DNA from: an uncultured Paenibacillaceae bacterium
GTDB taxonomy: Bacteria > Bacillota > Bacilli > Paenibacillales > K13
NCBI GenBank assembly: GCA_913056365.1
Contig: CAJXLT010000001.1
Location: forward strand, 682,001 to 746,000
Reading direction: 5' to 3'
Length of the DNA: 64,000 bases
The notes under the pieces are model-generated. The model saw only the letters and a program-made list of their open reading frames with translations, ran no database searches and was not told where the DNA came from. The position numbers and the translations under genes were made by a program. This document shows, one piece after another, positions 18,120 through 27,490 of this stretch. How positions within the stretch are numbered: position 1 is the stretch's first letter; each line of letters starts with the position of its first letter.

Positions 18120-19349
18120 CTATTCTTTCGCCCCCCATAGTTGAACGGCTGCGGCTAATTCGGGATGATGAGCAGTGGCGTCGGTTAAGGATTCACCGCG
18201 AAGTACAGCATCGATCGCCTGACGGAATGCCATTCCGCCAGCGGCAGCGCCGCCGGGATGACCGTGCACACCGCCGCCAGCATTGACGATTGTATCTGTT
18301 CCGAAGTCACGGATGATCCATGGGACAAGCCCCGGATGAATACCTGCTGACGGAACCGGGAAGCTTCGCTTCAATCGATCATCTGGCTGGAGGAGCGCTT
18401 CCTTGATGCCCATGTTCTCTTCCTTCGACATGACGACAGAGCCGTATGGGGAAGGGAAGAGGACGAGATCTGCACCGGCGAGACGCATCAGCTTGCCTAG
18501 CAAGAGAGGTGCGGCGATGCCGTAATAGGTTGAAGGATATAGCGCGCCAGCCGTAGCCGGATGGGCGGCAATCGGAACAGAAATATCGGGATCCTGCGCC
18601 AATTCATGCAGAACGTCAAAGCCGTATGCGAGCACATTGAACAACAGCGCATTGGCACCGGCCTCGATTGCCTTCACCGCCTGTTGCTTGAGCTTATACG
18701 TCGGACCAGTCAGGTTCACAGCATAGAGGAGCTTCTGTCCTGTCTGCTGCTCGGCTTCAGCGGCAGCTTCCATACAAGTGCGTACACGTTGCTCCAACGG
18801 CGTGAGCGGGTTCTCGAACAAAATTTCATCATCCTTAATGAGATCAACGCCGCCTAGCGCCTGCTGCAGAAATTGCTTGCGCAGCTCTGGCATATCATGA
18901 CCGATAACGGATTTGAAGATGCTCATGAGCAGCGGACGGTCATGCACACCAAGCAGGCTGCGAACACCGTCTAAGCCGAACTTCGGACCCGCGAATCCTT
19001 CACGGAAGCGGTCGGACACTTCTAGGTCGAGCAGCTTAATACGTCCGTCCATCGATAGCTTGCCGAAGACGGTAACGAGCAGTGCCGGAATATCATGGCT
19101 GAAGTTGAGATCCGGATATGCGATCCGGATATCGGCGTAGCGCTCTTCACCGGGCACTTCATGTACGTCTACAGATACGACTTGTCCAAGATGCTTCTCC
19201 ATCTCTGACTTCTGCGCTTGGGGCAGCTCTGTCCAGCTGCCTACAGTAAGACCGACAGCGATTCCTTGTGCCTTCTTGGTGAAATCAGCTTTGTCGTCAT
19301 GCAGCCTGTAAGTGGCTACACAGTAGTTGGCTGTCCAATTACGCATCAT
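18120..19349 (-). CDS. mtnW: 2,3-diketo-5-methylthiopentyl-1-phosphate enolase (RuBisCO-like protein)
   Basis: MtnW tautomerises 2,3-diketo-5-methylthiopentyl-1-phosphate in methionine salvage and is a form IV RuBisCO homologue. The 409-residue protein keeps the large-subunit barrel, with the active-site tract [12 protein letters not shown] (carbamylated Lys plus Asp and Glu ligands) near residue 170, and [11 protein letters not shown] and [14 protein letters not shown] near the C-terminus. It lacks the loop residues needed for CO2 fixation, as expected for the salvage type. A GGAGGAGC site precedes the double ATG, which overlaps the end of proC by 11 bases. It is thus read from the proline T-box transcript. 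Confidence 0.95.
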   Translation of the reverse strand: MMRNWTANYCVATYRLHDDKADFTKKAQGIAVGLTVGSWTELPQAQKSEMEKHLGQVVSVDVHEVPGEERYADIRIAYPDLNFSHDIPALLVTVFGKLSMDGRIKLLDLEVSDRFREGFAGPKFGLDGVRSLLGVHDRPLLMSIFKSVIGHDMPELRKQFLQQALGGVDLIKDDEILFENPLTPLEQRVRTCMEAAAEAEQQTGQKLLYAVNLTGPTYKLKQQAVKAIEAGANALLFNVLAYGFDVLHELAQDPDISVPIAAHPATAGALYPSTYYGIAAPLLLGKLMRLAGADLVLFPSPYGSVVMSKEENMGIKEALLQPDDRLKRSFPVPSAGIHPGLVPWIIRDFGTDTIVNAGGGVHGHPGGAAAGGMAFRQAIDAVLRGESLTDATAHHPELAAAVQLWGAKE

Positions 19350-20202
19350 GGTGCTCCTCCTTTGCGGTTTTCGTCGTTGCGCCCATTTCTCTAGAACGCG
19401 CTTCGGCGCTCGTCATCGCTTGCTTGACGATATCTTTGTAATTCAACTGACGGAATCGCTCCAGGGCAGCATAGGTCGTACCGCCGGGTGAGGTGACCTT
19501 CTCTCTTAAGGTTGACGGTTCCTCACCGGTACGTTGCACCATCTCTGCTGCGCCTAATATAGTTTGAACGGCAAGTTCCTTAGCAGTAGACTCGTCCATG
19601 CCCATAGAGACAGCTGCTTCCATCATAGCTTCAATCATATAGTAGACATAAGCAGGACCGCTTCCGGACAAGGCTGTGACCACGTGCAGCTGATCTTCCT
19701 CCACAAGCTTAACTGTACCGATCGCTTCGAATATCGTCATCGCTTGTGTCTGTTGCTCTGCTGTGACAGCAGGCGAGAGGCTGATGCCTGTAGCCCCAAG
19801 CCCAATCGTGCTAGAGGTGTTCGGCATCGTCCGGACAATCGGTAAGGTCGTACCGGCGTAGCGTTGGAGCGAAGCAATCGATACACCGGCAAGCACGCTT
19901 ATCAGTAGTTGATCAGGCCGCAGGCAGTGGCGCACGGCAGTGAGTGCAGCTTCGGCATCCTTAGGCTTAACAGCCAATAGAAGCAGTTCAGCTTCCTTGA
20001 TCGCCTGTTCCTTCTGCTCCTGATCGCAAGCTGTATTGATCCCGTATTGACTTTGAAGCTGCTCAAGCCGTGTATGATTGTGTCGATTGGTTACGATAAT
20101 TTGGTCCGGTGCGGCTACTTGACGCTCCAGCAAGCCGCGAAGGATCGCTTCTGCCATGGACCCGGATCCGACGAAGCATATGGTGCCGTTGATTGCATGC
20201 AT
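19339..20202 (-). CDS. proC: Pyrroline-5-carboxylate reductase
   Basis: ProC reduces pyrroline-5-carboxylate to proline with NADPH, the last step of proline synthesis. The roughly 287-residue protein has the nucleotide motif [12 protein letters not shown] near the N-terminus and the P5CR signature [17 protein letters not shown] near 165-181, followed by [15 protein letters not shown]-like residues at the substrate site ([12 protein letters not shown]). The ATG at 20202 is preferred because AAAGGAG precedes it; a GTG four codons upstream lies inside that ribosome site. It follows proA by 28 bases. Confidence 0.95.
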   Translation of the reverse strand: MHAINGTICFVGSGSMAEAILRGLLERQVAAPDQIIVTNRHNHTRLEQLQSQYGINTACDQEQKEQAIKEAELLLLAVKPKDAEAALTAVRHCLRPDQLLISVLAGVSIASLQRYAGTTLPIVRTMPNTSSTIGLGATGISLSPAVTAEQQTQAMTIFEAIGTVKLVEEDQLHVVTALSGSGPAYVYYMIEAMMEAAVSMGMDESTAKELAVQTILGAAEMVQRTGEEPSTLREKVTSPGGTTYAALERFRQLNYKDIVKQAMTSAEARSREMGATTKTAKEEHHDA

Positions 20203-20230
20203 AGGATGGCTCACTCCTTTCTCTATCTGG

Positions 20231-21478
20231 TTATTGCCTAATTTGTCCGGTTCCTTCGACTATATACTTGCTGGACGTTAGAGCAGGAAGTCCCATCGGT
20301 CCGCGGGCATGAAGCTTCTGGGTGCTGATGCCGATTTCTGCACCGTACCCAAATTCGAAACCGTCGGTAAATCGCGTGGAGGCATTATGATAGACCGCGG
20401 CTGCATCCACTTCAGCGAGGAAGCGACGAGCGTTCGCTTGATTGTCCGTTACGATGCACTCTGAATGCATCGTGCCATAACGACGAATATGCAAGAGCGC
20501 TTCGTCCAAGCTGCTGACGATCTTCACATTCAATACATAGTCGTTATATTCTGTTGCCCAGTCTTGCTCGGAAGCTTCTGCCATGCCAGGTACGAGCGTA
20601 CAGGCACGTCGATCACCACGCAGTTCCACATTGTCTTCCTTCATTCGCTTGGCGATCGCTGTCAAGTGTTCAGCCGCGAAACCTTCATGAACGAGCAATG
20701 TTTCCATCGCGTTGCAGACAGAAGGACGTTGAACCTTGGCATTGAGAGCGATGTCTGAAGCCATCACAGGATCAGCTTCCGCATCCAAATAAGTATGGCA
20801 TATACCGGCGCCGGTTTCGATAACAGGGACTGTTGCGTTCTGTACGACATTCTGAATTAAGGATGCGCCGCCTCGCGGAATGATCGTATCAATGACGCCA
20901 TTCAGCTTGAGCATCTCGTCCACGGAGGAGCGGTTGGCATCCTCGATAATTTGAAGCGCATCGGCTGGAATGGCCGACGCAGCTAAGGCGTCATGCAGGA
21001 TTTTAATAATTTGGAGATTGCTGGACAATGCTGCTGATCCGCCGCGCAGCACTACGGCATTGCCAGTCTTCAGACAGAGCCCGGCAGCATCGACGGTAAC
21101 ATTAGGCCGTGCTTCGTAGATTATGCCAATAAGCCCGATTGGCACGCGCAGCTGCTGAATCCGCAGCCCGTTCGGACGCTCAATCTCTTGTAAGGTTTCG
21201 CCGACTGGATCGGGCAGGTCTACAATTTGACGGAGCCCCTCCGCCATAGATGCGATACGATCTTCATCTAACGCAAGTCGGTCTAACAGAGAGGTGCGCA
21301 GACCTGTTTGGCGCCCGCGCTCCAAGTCCTCCGCATTAGCTGCTATAATCTCGGTCTGACGGGTAACGAGATGATCTGCCATCTTCAGCAGTGCTTCATT
21401 CTTCTGAGCAGCGCTCAATACACCAAGTGCGTATGAGGCATCCTTCGCAATCCTTGCTTTGTCTACAACTTCACTCAT
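20231..21478 (-). CDS. proA: Gamma-glutamyl phosphate reductase
   Basis: ProA reduces gamma-glutamyl phosphate to glutamate semialdehyde, which cyclises to pyrroline-5-carboxylate. The 415-residue protein has the aldehyde-dehydrogenase-like fold, with RVPIGLIGIIYEARPNVT near 115, GNAVVLRGGSAA, PRGGASLIQNV and the catalytic cysteine in KVQRPSVCNAMETLL. The end block FGYGAEIGISTQKLHARGPMG is the family signature. AAAGGGGAT precedes the ATG. It lies 56 bases after proB in the T-box operon. Confidence 0.96.
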   Translation of the reverse strand: MSEVVDKARIAKDASYALGVLSAAQKNEALLKMADHLVTRQTEIIAANAEDLERGRQTGLRTSLLDRLALDEDRIASMAEGLRQIVDLPDPVGETLQEIERPNGLRIQQLRVPIGLIGIIYEARPNVTVDAAGLCLKTGNAVVLRGGSAALSSNLQIIKILHDALAASAIPADALQIIEDANRSSVDEMLKLNGVIDTIIPRGGASLIQNVVQNATVPVIETGAGICHTYLDAEADPVMASDIALNAKVQRPSVCNAMETLLVHEGFAAEHLTAIAKRMKEDNVELRGDRRACTLVPGMAEASEQDWATEYNDYVLNVKIVSSLDEALLHIRRYGTMHSECIVTDNQANARRFLAEVDAAAVYHNASTRFTDGFEFGYGAEIGISTQKLHARGPMGLPALTSSKYIVEGTGQIRQ

Positions 21479-21534
21479 CGTTCATATCCCCTTTCATAAC
21501 ATTACATTCGTGCACGGTAAGAATAAGGTGATGA

Positions 21535-22653
21535 CTATGGCTGAAGGACGATCCATTCATCACGGTGAATGACTTCTATGCGCTGCACATCAACCCTGCG
21601 CTTCACTTCATCGGAATTGAATCCGGCAGCGGCGCGCAGCTGCCATGCTTCATAATTGCTGACTCCTCGCCCGATAATGTGGCCTTCTGGATCGACAACT
21701 TCTAAGACATCGCCCGGGTGAAAATCACCATCGACCTCCGTTACTCCAGCAGGCAGCAGGCTTCGTCCTTGATGAAGAATGGCGTTCGCTGCGCCATGAT
21801 CAACATGAATACAGCCTTCCGGCACGGAGTAGAAACCGACCCACTGTTTCTTGATTGGCAGAGAATGCAAGACTGTATCGAAGTAAGTGCCTTTGCCAGT
21901 ACCTGCGCATGCTGCACGCAAGTCACCTGTCTCCGTCGCTTTTCCGACGAATACTGGAATACCGCCTCGTGTTGCGATTCTTGCTGCTTCAACTTTGGAA
22001 CGCATACCGCCAGTGCCGACAGCGCTGCCTGCGCCGCCCGCAATAGCGAAGAGCGACTCTTGAATTTGATCGACCCGTTCAATACGTTGCGCTGTAGTAT
22101 CATAACGCGGATCTGCGGTGTACAAGCCATCTGTGTCGGTAAGGATCAGCAGCCGACCTGCTTTGACCAAGTTCGCAGCTAATGCGCTAAGCTTATCGTT
22201 GTCGCCAAACTTCAGCTTGATTTCATCAACGGATACGGTATCGTTCTCGTTCACGATCGGAATGACACCTCGCTGCAGCAGCTCCTCGATCGTCATTAAC
22301 GCATTGTTCACGCGCTGTCGATCAGAGAAATCGGCTCGGGTGAGCAAAATTTGCGCAGCTACAATACCATGTCGGCCGAAGCTCTCCTGATAGGAACGCA
22401 TCAAGAGCGCCTGACCTACAGCTGCACATGCTTGCTTCTCGTGCATGGCACGAGGACGTTCGGTGAAGCCAATCGCTCTGAAGCCTGCTGCTACCGCACC
22501 AGAAGTGACGAGCAGCATCTGATAGCCTTGCTTCTGTAAGGAAGCAATCTCCGTTGCATAGTAATCAAGTCGATCCCGATTCAGCCCTCCCTCAGAGTTG
22601 GTTAATGAGCTGCTGCCAATCTTGACAACGAGTCGCCGTTGTTCAGCTTCCAC
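21535..22653 (-). CDS. proB: Glutamate 5-kinase
   Basis: ProB phosphorylates glutamate at the gamma carboxyl to begin proline synthesis and is usually feedback-inhibited by proline. The 372-residue protein has the kinase domain (LVVKIGSSSLTNSEGGLN near residue 8, LLVTSGAVAAGF, NENDTVSVDEIKLKFGDND and GTGGMRSKVEAA) and a C-terminal PUA domain (about 275-355). The start is a GTG behind GGAAGTG. It is the first gene of the seven-gene unit and lies about 90 bases after the T-box terminator. Confidence 0.96.
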   Translation of the reverse strand: MEAEQRRLVVKIGSSSLTNSEGGLNRDRLDYYATEIASLQKQGYQMLLVTSGAVAAGFRAIGFTERPRAMHEKQACAAVGQALLMRSYQESFGRHGIVAAQILLTRADFSDRQRVNNALMTIEELLQRGVIPIVNENDTVSVDEIKLKFGDNDKLSALAANLVKAGRLLILTDTDGLYTADPRYDTTAQRIERVDQIQESLFAIAGGAGSAVGTGGMRSKVEAARIATRGGIPVFVGKATETGDLRAACAGTGKGTYFDTVLHSLPIKKQWVGFYSVPEGCIHVDHGAANAILHQGRSLLPAGVTEVDGDFHPGDVLEVVDPEGHIIGRGVSNYEAWQLRAAAGFNSDEVKRRVDVQRIEVIHRDEWIVLQP

Positions 22654-22740
22654 GTCTAATCACTTCCGATTCTCGAAATATACTCTTAGAACTAATTCAA
22701 CCTTACATGATCTGGTGCGCACTCCGTATGTTCTAACAAT

Positions 22741-23018
22741 AAAAAAAAGCCTTCTCCTATACATAAGGACGAAAGCTACTTCCGCGGTACCACCTTAATT
22801 GCCGATAAGAAGCTCCGCCATGCGCAGTGCCATGACGTTGATCCGCAGTCGGCCAACTCGGTTCCCGGGATAACAGCCGGGGCTGGTCAGCTCCTCACTG
22901 ACTGTTCAGGGGTGGGTTCGAAGGGCGCCTTCCGACAAGCTCTTGCAGCCGAGGAGCTTGCTCTCTGAACGGGTTCCGCGATTCTACTAGTCCCATCATT
23001 ACATAGATACATTCAATT
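22741..23018 (-). promoter_or_regulatory. T-box riboswitch, proline type, upstream of proB
   Basis: Read on the minus strand, the conserved T-box AAGGTGGTACCGCGG lies at 22782-22796. It is followed by a terminator stem (CTTTCGTCC and its partner) and eight U residues at 22741-22748. The exposed TGGT would pair with an uncharged tRNA ending ACCA, that is, discriminator A. Stem I includes AGTAGAAT, AGAGAG and CTGAAC; the triplet after GAA at 22914-22916 is CCC, a proline codon, as expected for proBAC. Uncharged tRNA-Pro should favour read-through. The specifier assignment rests on the usual GAA-codon-ACC context and was not modelled. Confidence 0.92.
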
Positions 23019-23024
23019 TGTTTC

Positions 23025-23053
23025 AGAATAGCATGCCGGAGCACGGATGTAAA
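23025..23053 (-). promoter_or_regulatory. Promoter of the T-box / proBAC-mtnWXB operon
   Basis: On the minus strand TTTACA (23048-23053) and TATTCT (23025-23030) are exactly 17 bases apart and lie directly before the T-box leader. Confidence 0.7.
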
Positions 23054-23222
23054 GCCGCGGTAATGGGCTGATTACGAATCGAAAGAAAGACGAAAGTCCT
23101 ATTTTTGTGGTCGAGATTACAGAAATAATTCCAAAGTCGAGGCATAATGTACACAAAGACCTAATTCTTAAGTCTCGGTTTATGAGTTCAAAATAGTGAG
23201 GTGCAGTGAGGTGTATGTACAA

Positions 23223-23540
23223 ATGGATGATCAACTCGGCCGTCAACGAGTCATTGATCAATTCCGCAAACTGCTGGACAGCATGCCGAATGATAAAGCA
23301 GGCGTCATAGCAGCGATGGATTTTATTTATGAAGCAATGAGGAACAAGCAAGGTGTATTGCCGATGACGGAATTTATTACGGTGTTGAAGCATGATAAGC
23401 CGTTGATGTTCCAGCATATGCGACATGCCATCGCGCCAACTAGCCGCCTGTATTTCGTTCTGCAATTAGAAATGGACGTGCAAGAGGCATATAGACGGCT
23501 TGGATGGACAGCGAATAGCGATGAGGAGGGGGAGTCATGA
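23223..23540 (+). CDS. Small hypothetical protein
   Basis: I do not recognise this protein of about 105 residues. It is rich in helices, has no signal or membrane segment, and contains the stretches IDQFRKLLDSMPNDKAG and MDVQEAYRRLGW, which suggest a compact soluble helical domain. The ATG at 23223 is preferred because GAGGTG lies 8 bases before it; an in-frame GTG at 23196 is possible. It points away from the T-box operon and converges with mtnE. Confidence 0.6.
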   Translation: MDDQLGRQRVIDQFRKLLDSMPNDKAGVIAAMDFIYEAMRNKQGVLPMTEFITVLKHDKPLMFQHMRHAIAPTSRLYFVLQLEMDVQEAYRRLGWTANSDEEGES

Positions 23541-23569
23541 AGCGCTGAAGAACTTCCTGAGCTTGGCGC

Positions 23570-24760
23570 TCAGAATAATCCAAGGCTTGCGATTCGAGCG
23601 GCGGCTTCACGCAGCCGCGCTTCCGGAGCGAGCAAGCCAAGCCTGACGTACTTGTCGCCATGCGGACCGAAGCCTACCCCTGGCGCGACTACGACATGGG
23701 CCTTCTCCAGTATAATGTCAGCGAATTGTGCTGAGTCCATACCTTCCGGCACCGGCAGCCAGCAAAAAAATGACCCCGATGGTTTGTCTGCCTGCCAACC
23801 AGTTCCATTCAGCGCGCTGAACAGCGCATCTCGACGTTGCTCATAGGTCTGCACGAGTTGATCTACACAATGCTGCGGGCCTGTCAATGCAGCAGCTGCA
23901 GCTTCCTGAATTCCGCCGAATAAGCTGCAATAATAATGATCCTGTATGAGATTAATGAGACGGATGAGCGATGGATTGCCAACGGCGAATCCGACTCGCC
24001 ATCCCGCCATGTTATAAGTCTTGGACAAGGTGTAAATCTCTATTCCGACATCCTTGGCACCGGGTGTCTGCAGGAAGCTGCGCGGCTTCTTGCCGTCAAA
24101 ACCGATAGCGCCGTAAGCGAAATCACTGACGACCGCGATCTTATGCTGTTCTGCGAACCGCACGGTGTCTTCATAGAAGCTGGCATTGGCCGTACTGCCT
24201 GTAGGGTTGTTCGGATAGTTAATATACATGAGTTTCGCTTGCGCCGCATCGTTGGCATGAATGGCTGTGTAGTCAGGCAGGAAATCATTATCTTTCGTCA
24301 ACGGCATCATGACCATGCGCGCACCGGCAAGTGCAATGCCGGACCAATAATCTGGATATCCCGGATCAGGAACGAGGCATGTATCTCCTGGATTGAGCAA
24401 GCACTGGCTAATTTCCACTAAGCCTACCTTCCCGCCGAACAAGATGGCGATTTCTGTCTCTGGATCTAGTTCTACGCCATAGTCTGCTTCATACCGCTTC
24501 GCCGCCGCTTCCTTCAGGAAGTCGTATCCGCTGAACGGCGGATACTTGTGATAGAGCGGATTCGCAGCTGCTGCTTGCAGCGATGCGACGATGTGAGGAG
24601 GTGTTGGCTGATCAGGATTCCCTTGCCCGAGATTGATAATATCGTGCCCCTGCGTATGCAAGTGCCTGACCTTCTCCGCAAGGCTTGCAAAAAATTGTGT
24701 TGGCAGCATCTGCATGCGAGAAGCTGGCTCGAATTGTGAATCGAAAGTAGATGATGACAT
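23570..24760 (-). CDS. mtnE: PLP-dependent transaminase of methionine salvage
   Basis: The class I/II aminotransferase of 396 residues closely resembles B. subtilis MtnE (YkrV), which aminates 2-keto-4-methylthiobutyrate to methionine. Seen are HDIINLGQGNPDQPTPPHIV at the N-terminus, LFGGKVGLVEISQCLLNPGD, VPDPGYPDYWSG, the PLP lysine in YTLSKTYNMAGWRVGF and a late SFFCWLPVPEG block. The start at 24760 has GGAGGA before it; the reading frame extends 23 codons further upstream without a site. It is divergent from mtnU, which makes its product's partner reaction, so the salvage role is preferred over a general aspartate aminotransferase. Confidence 0.85.
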   Translation of the reverse strand: MSSSTFDSQFEPASRMQMLPTQFFASLAEKVRHLHTQGHDIINLGQGNPDQPTPPHIVASLQAAAANPLYHKYPPFSGYDFLKEAAAKRYEADYGVELDPETEIAILFGGKVGLVEISQCLLNPGDTCLVPDPGYPDYWSGIALAGARMVMMPLTKDNDFLPDYTAIHANDAAQAKLMYINYPNNPTGSTANASFYEDTVRFAEQHKIAVVSDFAYGAIGFDGKKPRSFLQTPGAKDVGIEIYTLSKTYNMAGWRVGFAVGNPSLIRLINLIQDHYYCSLFGGIQEAAAAALTGPQHCVDQLVQTYEQRRDALFSALNGTGWQADKPSGSFFCWLPVPEGMDSAQFADIILEKAHVVVAPGVGFGPHGDKYVRLGLLAPEARLREAAARIASLGLF

Positions 24761-24916
24761 GCGGATTCCTCCATTATCGTGACTGTTTCCAATAAACTTT
24801 TTTGTCGAATCAGAAGCGAAACGCTTCAAACCAAATTAAAAATAATGTAACATGTTTCTGAATAGATGTAAAAAAACTTGCGAGACGAAAGCCGACAGAG
24901 GAGGAGTCCCTATTAT

Positions 24917-25714
24917 ATGAGTAATCCACTTCGCATTGCGCTAATACAGACAGATATTACGATCGGCGAGCCGGATGTTAACGCAGATCGGGTCATACAA
25001 CAAATGGAGGAAGCCGTACAATCAGCCGCCAAGCCTGATATCTTGGTCTTGCCCGAGATGTGGAATACCGGTTACGCGCTTGAACGAATTGACGAGCTGG
25101 GCGATGAAAACGGCGTAAGGACACGGAACATTATTTCTGCATTTTGCCGTAAGCATAACGTATATGTAATGGCTGGTTCTGTTGCTGAACTGAAGGAAGG
25201 ACGCGCTTACAATACGAGCTATGTCTTCGACCCGAGCGGTCAAGTGATTGCGGATTATTCTAAGATTCATCTGTTTCGACTGATGGACGAAGAGAAGCAT
25301 CTTACAGAAGGGGAGAAGCTGTGTACATTTCCGCTTGCCGGACAGCAAGCAGGTGTCATGATTTGTTATGACATCCGGTTCCCTGAATTGGCGCGCAAGC
25401 TGGCGCTAGACGGAGTTAAACTGCTATTCGTCCCGGCAGAGTGGCCGAATCCGCGCCTGCACCATTGGCGTACATTGCTGCAAGCCCGAGCTATTGAAAA
25501 CCAAATGTACGTCATTGCCTGCAATCGCGTAGGCACGAGCGGAGAGACGAGCTTCTTCGGCCATTCTATGATTGTAGATCCTTGGGGTGAAATTGTAGTG
25601 GAAGGTGGAGATGAGCAAACGGTGCTTCATGCGGAGTTAGATCTTGCATTGGTTGATGAGGTGCGCAGCCGGATACCGGTGTTCGAAGATCGCCGCCCAT
25701 CCTTGTACAGCTAA
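24917..25714 (+). CDS. mtnU: Carbon-nitrogen hydrolase, omega-amidase of methionine salvage (MtnU/YkrU type)
   Basis: This nitrilase-superfamily enzyme of about 265 residues probably removes ammonia from 2-oxoglutaramate or 2-oxosuccinamate, pulling the mtnE transamination forward. The catalytic triad is visible: Glu in LVLPEMWNTGY, Lys in YSKIHLFRLMDEEKH and Cys in GVMICYDIRFPEL. AEWPNPRLHHWRTLLQARA follows the nucleophile, as in YkrU. The start at 24917 is the ATG of MSNPLRIALIQ, about 12 bases after GAGGAGG. Divergent placement against mtnE supports the role; other omega-amidase substrates are possible. Confidence 0.82.
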   Translation: MSNPLRIALIQTDITIGEPDVNADRVIQQMEEAVQSAAKPDILVLPEMWNTGYALERIDELGDENGVRTRNIISAFCRKHNVYVMAGSVAELKEGRAYNTSYVFDPSGQVIADYSKIHLFRLMDEEKHLTEGEKLCTFPLAGQQAGVMICYDIRFPELARKLALDGVKLLFVPAEWPNPRLHHWRTLLQARAIENQMYVIACNRVGTSGETSFFGHSMIVDPWGEIVVEGGDEQTVLHAELDLALVDEVRSRIPVFEDRRPSLYS

Positions 25715-26442
25715 TGGGGAATCATCCGGGCACTTATGCGAAGCGATTCGGATTGTCAGTCATATGGATTGCGATTATAGCTGTGGTTAGTATTTTTTGG
25801 ATGCAACAACAAGAAGAAGGCGGCGAATTCGGACATGTAGCCTTCGCAGCGGAACTGGAATTCGAAGCAACGGACGCTGGTTTTCGCTATGGTCTGCCCA
25901 TTGATCCTTCGCGAATCGCAAGATACTATAAGAATTTGTCCACCGAATTAGGTGAATTTTTCATCTATATGTACAAATACAAAGAAGGCTTCTATGCGGG
26001 CGCCGATATTGGAGGTCAATTCTATGAACTGGCCAAGGTTGGTTATGGTTCGAATCCCGAGCTGATTGATATGGAGGAATCTATGCTGTTCGGTATTCCA
26101 TCTGTACGGATTCGAGGATATTGCGCGCCGTCGTGTCCGATTGCCGATTACATTACGGTTGAGGATGGATATCCGCATATTTGGCTGCATGTTGATGCCA
26201 GTGTGCAGGAATATGACCTGAATCAGGACGGTACGAAGGATTTGATTACGACGGTTGGCACGCCGCTCGAAACTTCTGTGTATATGTTCATGGAGGGAAT
26301 CTTAATGAGCGCCTCAGTCAATGAAGCGCTCGATTCGAAATCTGTTTCGTTCTTCCAAGACGGTCGGTTTATTGCCTATGTGCCAAATTCAGCATTGACC
26401 CGCACGTATACATTCCATGAAGGGCAGCTCGTTACGAAGTGA
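25714..26442 (+). CDS. Membrane-anchored extracytoplasmic protein of unknown function
   Basis: I do not recognise this 242-residue protein. It has one N-terminal membrane segment (about 12-30), then an external domain with two cysteines close together in GYCAPSCPIAD that could form a disulfide. A DLNQDGTKDLITTVGT stretch in it resembles an FG-GAP or EF-hand-like acidic loop. The ATG shares one base with the stop of mtnU (TAATG), so it is co-translated with it. It converges with, and overlaps by 11 bases, the LysR gene. The protein-coding call is sound; the function is open. Confidence 0.7.
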   Translation: MGNHPGTYAKRFGLSVIWIAIIAVVSIFWMQQQEEGGEFGHVAFAAELEFEATDAGFRYGLPIDPSRIARYYKNLSTELGEFFIYMYKYKEGFYAGADIGGQFYELAKVGYGSNPELIDMEESMLFGIPSVRIRGYCAPSCPIADYITVEDGYPHIWLHVDASVQEYDLNQDGTKDLITTVGTPLETSVYMFMEGILMSASVNEALDSKSVSFFQDGRFIAYVPNSALTRTYTFHEGQLVTK

Positions 26443-27352
26443 ACGGCGGTTCGTCAGATGTGCGAAGCAGCACTTCCCGCAAGGAGGCAATGAAGGCTTC
26501 AGCTGCTTTCGACAAGTAGCGACCCTTGCGGTATCCAATGCCTAATGTTCGGGTAGGCTGCTCTGCCAGTGTCAAGTAAGCAGGGACGAACGGCTTCCAT
26601 TGTGTCCGAGCGACCATTTGCGGGACGAAGGCAATGCCCATCCCAGCAGCTACTAAGGATTGCACCGTCTCAATATTGCTGCTCTCAAACACGATATTCG
26701 GTGTAAATCCGTTCGCTGCACACAGATCTAAGCTGATTTGTCTGAACCCCTGTCCTTTTTTCAACACAATGAAGGGCTCATCCCTCAGTGACGTTATCGT
26801 CGTTTTGGCGTATTCAGGCTGTGCTGCCAGCGCATGCTCTTGACTGACAGCAAGACAAATTTCTTCTTTGATCAGCGGCACGAATTGCAGGGCGGAGTCC
26901 TGAATCGGCAGCGACAGTAGGGAAATATCAGCCTTCCCTTGGTGAGTCAGCACTTCCAGATTAGCCGATGTATCTTCCATCAGGACGACTTCAATGTCGG
27001 GATAGCGTTGCCGGAATACGGGAAGGACAAGCGGCAGCACGTGGGAGCCTGTGATGGGCAAGCTTCCGACGACGAGCTTTCCCTTCTTCATCTGGGAGAT
27101 GTCTTCCATCTCCTGCTTTAATTGATCGGCCATGTCGAGAATTTTTTGCGCCCGCTCGATGAATACTTCGCCAGCATGTGTAAGCTCTACGGAATTGGTG
27201 CTTCGTCGGAACAGCAACGTTCCGATCTCATCTTCTAGCTTCGCCAGCTGCTGGCTTAATGACGGTTGTGCGATGTGGAGCGCTTCTGCAGCCCGTGAGA
27301 AGTTTTTGTCCGTTGCAATTTGTACGGCATAACGCAATTGACGAAGTTCCAT
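26432..27352 (-). CDS. LysR-family transcriptional regulator
   Basis: The 306-residue protein has the LysR N-terminal helix-turn-helix (NFSRAAEALHIAQPSLSQQLAKLE, about 17-40) and a two-lobed effector domain (from about 90), beginning GKLVVGSLPITGSHVLPLVL. It is transcribed away from leuC with a shared intergenic region, the usual layout for a LysR regulator acting on its neighbour. Control of leuCD is therefore likely, but the effector is not predictable. Relatives of this type include CynR and CysL. Confidence 0.9.
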   Translation of the reverse strand: MELRQLRYAVQIATDKNFSRAAEALHIAQPSLSQQLAKLEDEIGTLLFRRSTNSVELTHAGEVFIERAQKILDMADQLKQEMEDISQMKKGKLVVGSLPITGSHVLPLVLPVFRQRYPDIEVVLMEDTSANLEVLTHQGKADISLLSLPIQDSALQFVPLIKEEICLAVSQEHALAAQPEYAKTTITSLRDEPFIVLKKGQGFRQISLDLCAANGFTPNIVFESSNIETVQSLVAAGMGIAFVPQMVARTQWKPFVPAYLTLAEQPTRTLGIGYRKGRYLSKAAEAFIASLREVLLRTSDEPPFTS

Positions 27353-27392
27353 CTATATACACTCCTTTATAATCTCTGCCTATTAAGCTTAT

Positions 27393-27405
27393 AGATATTA
27401 TATCT
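27393..27405. promoter_or_regulatory. Perfect palindrome in the lysR-leuC intergenic region
   Basis: AGATAT-T-ATATCT is a perfect dyad between the divergent genes, 40 bases from the lysR start and 86 from the leuC start. A TAAGCTTA dyad lies just beside it at 27383. It fits a LysR T-N11-A type box, but binding is inferred. Confidence 0.5.
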
Positions 27406-27490
27406 TGGAACAATGAAGAATGAAATGCTAAGATAGAGTTAGTTGAACTAGAACGATTCATAGACAATTGAAAGAAGAGGTGACCTAAGC

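Noticed and set aside
24761-24916. S-box (SAM) riboswitch between mtnE and mtnU
   Set aside because: The gap of 156 bases is A/T-rich and lacks the conserved S-box stems and a terminator on either strand.
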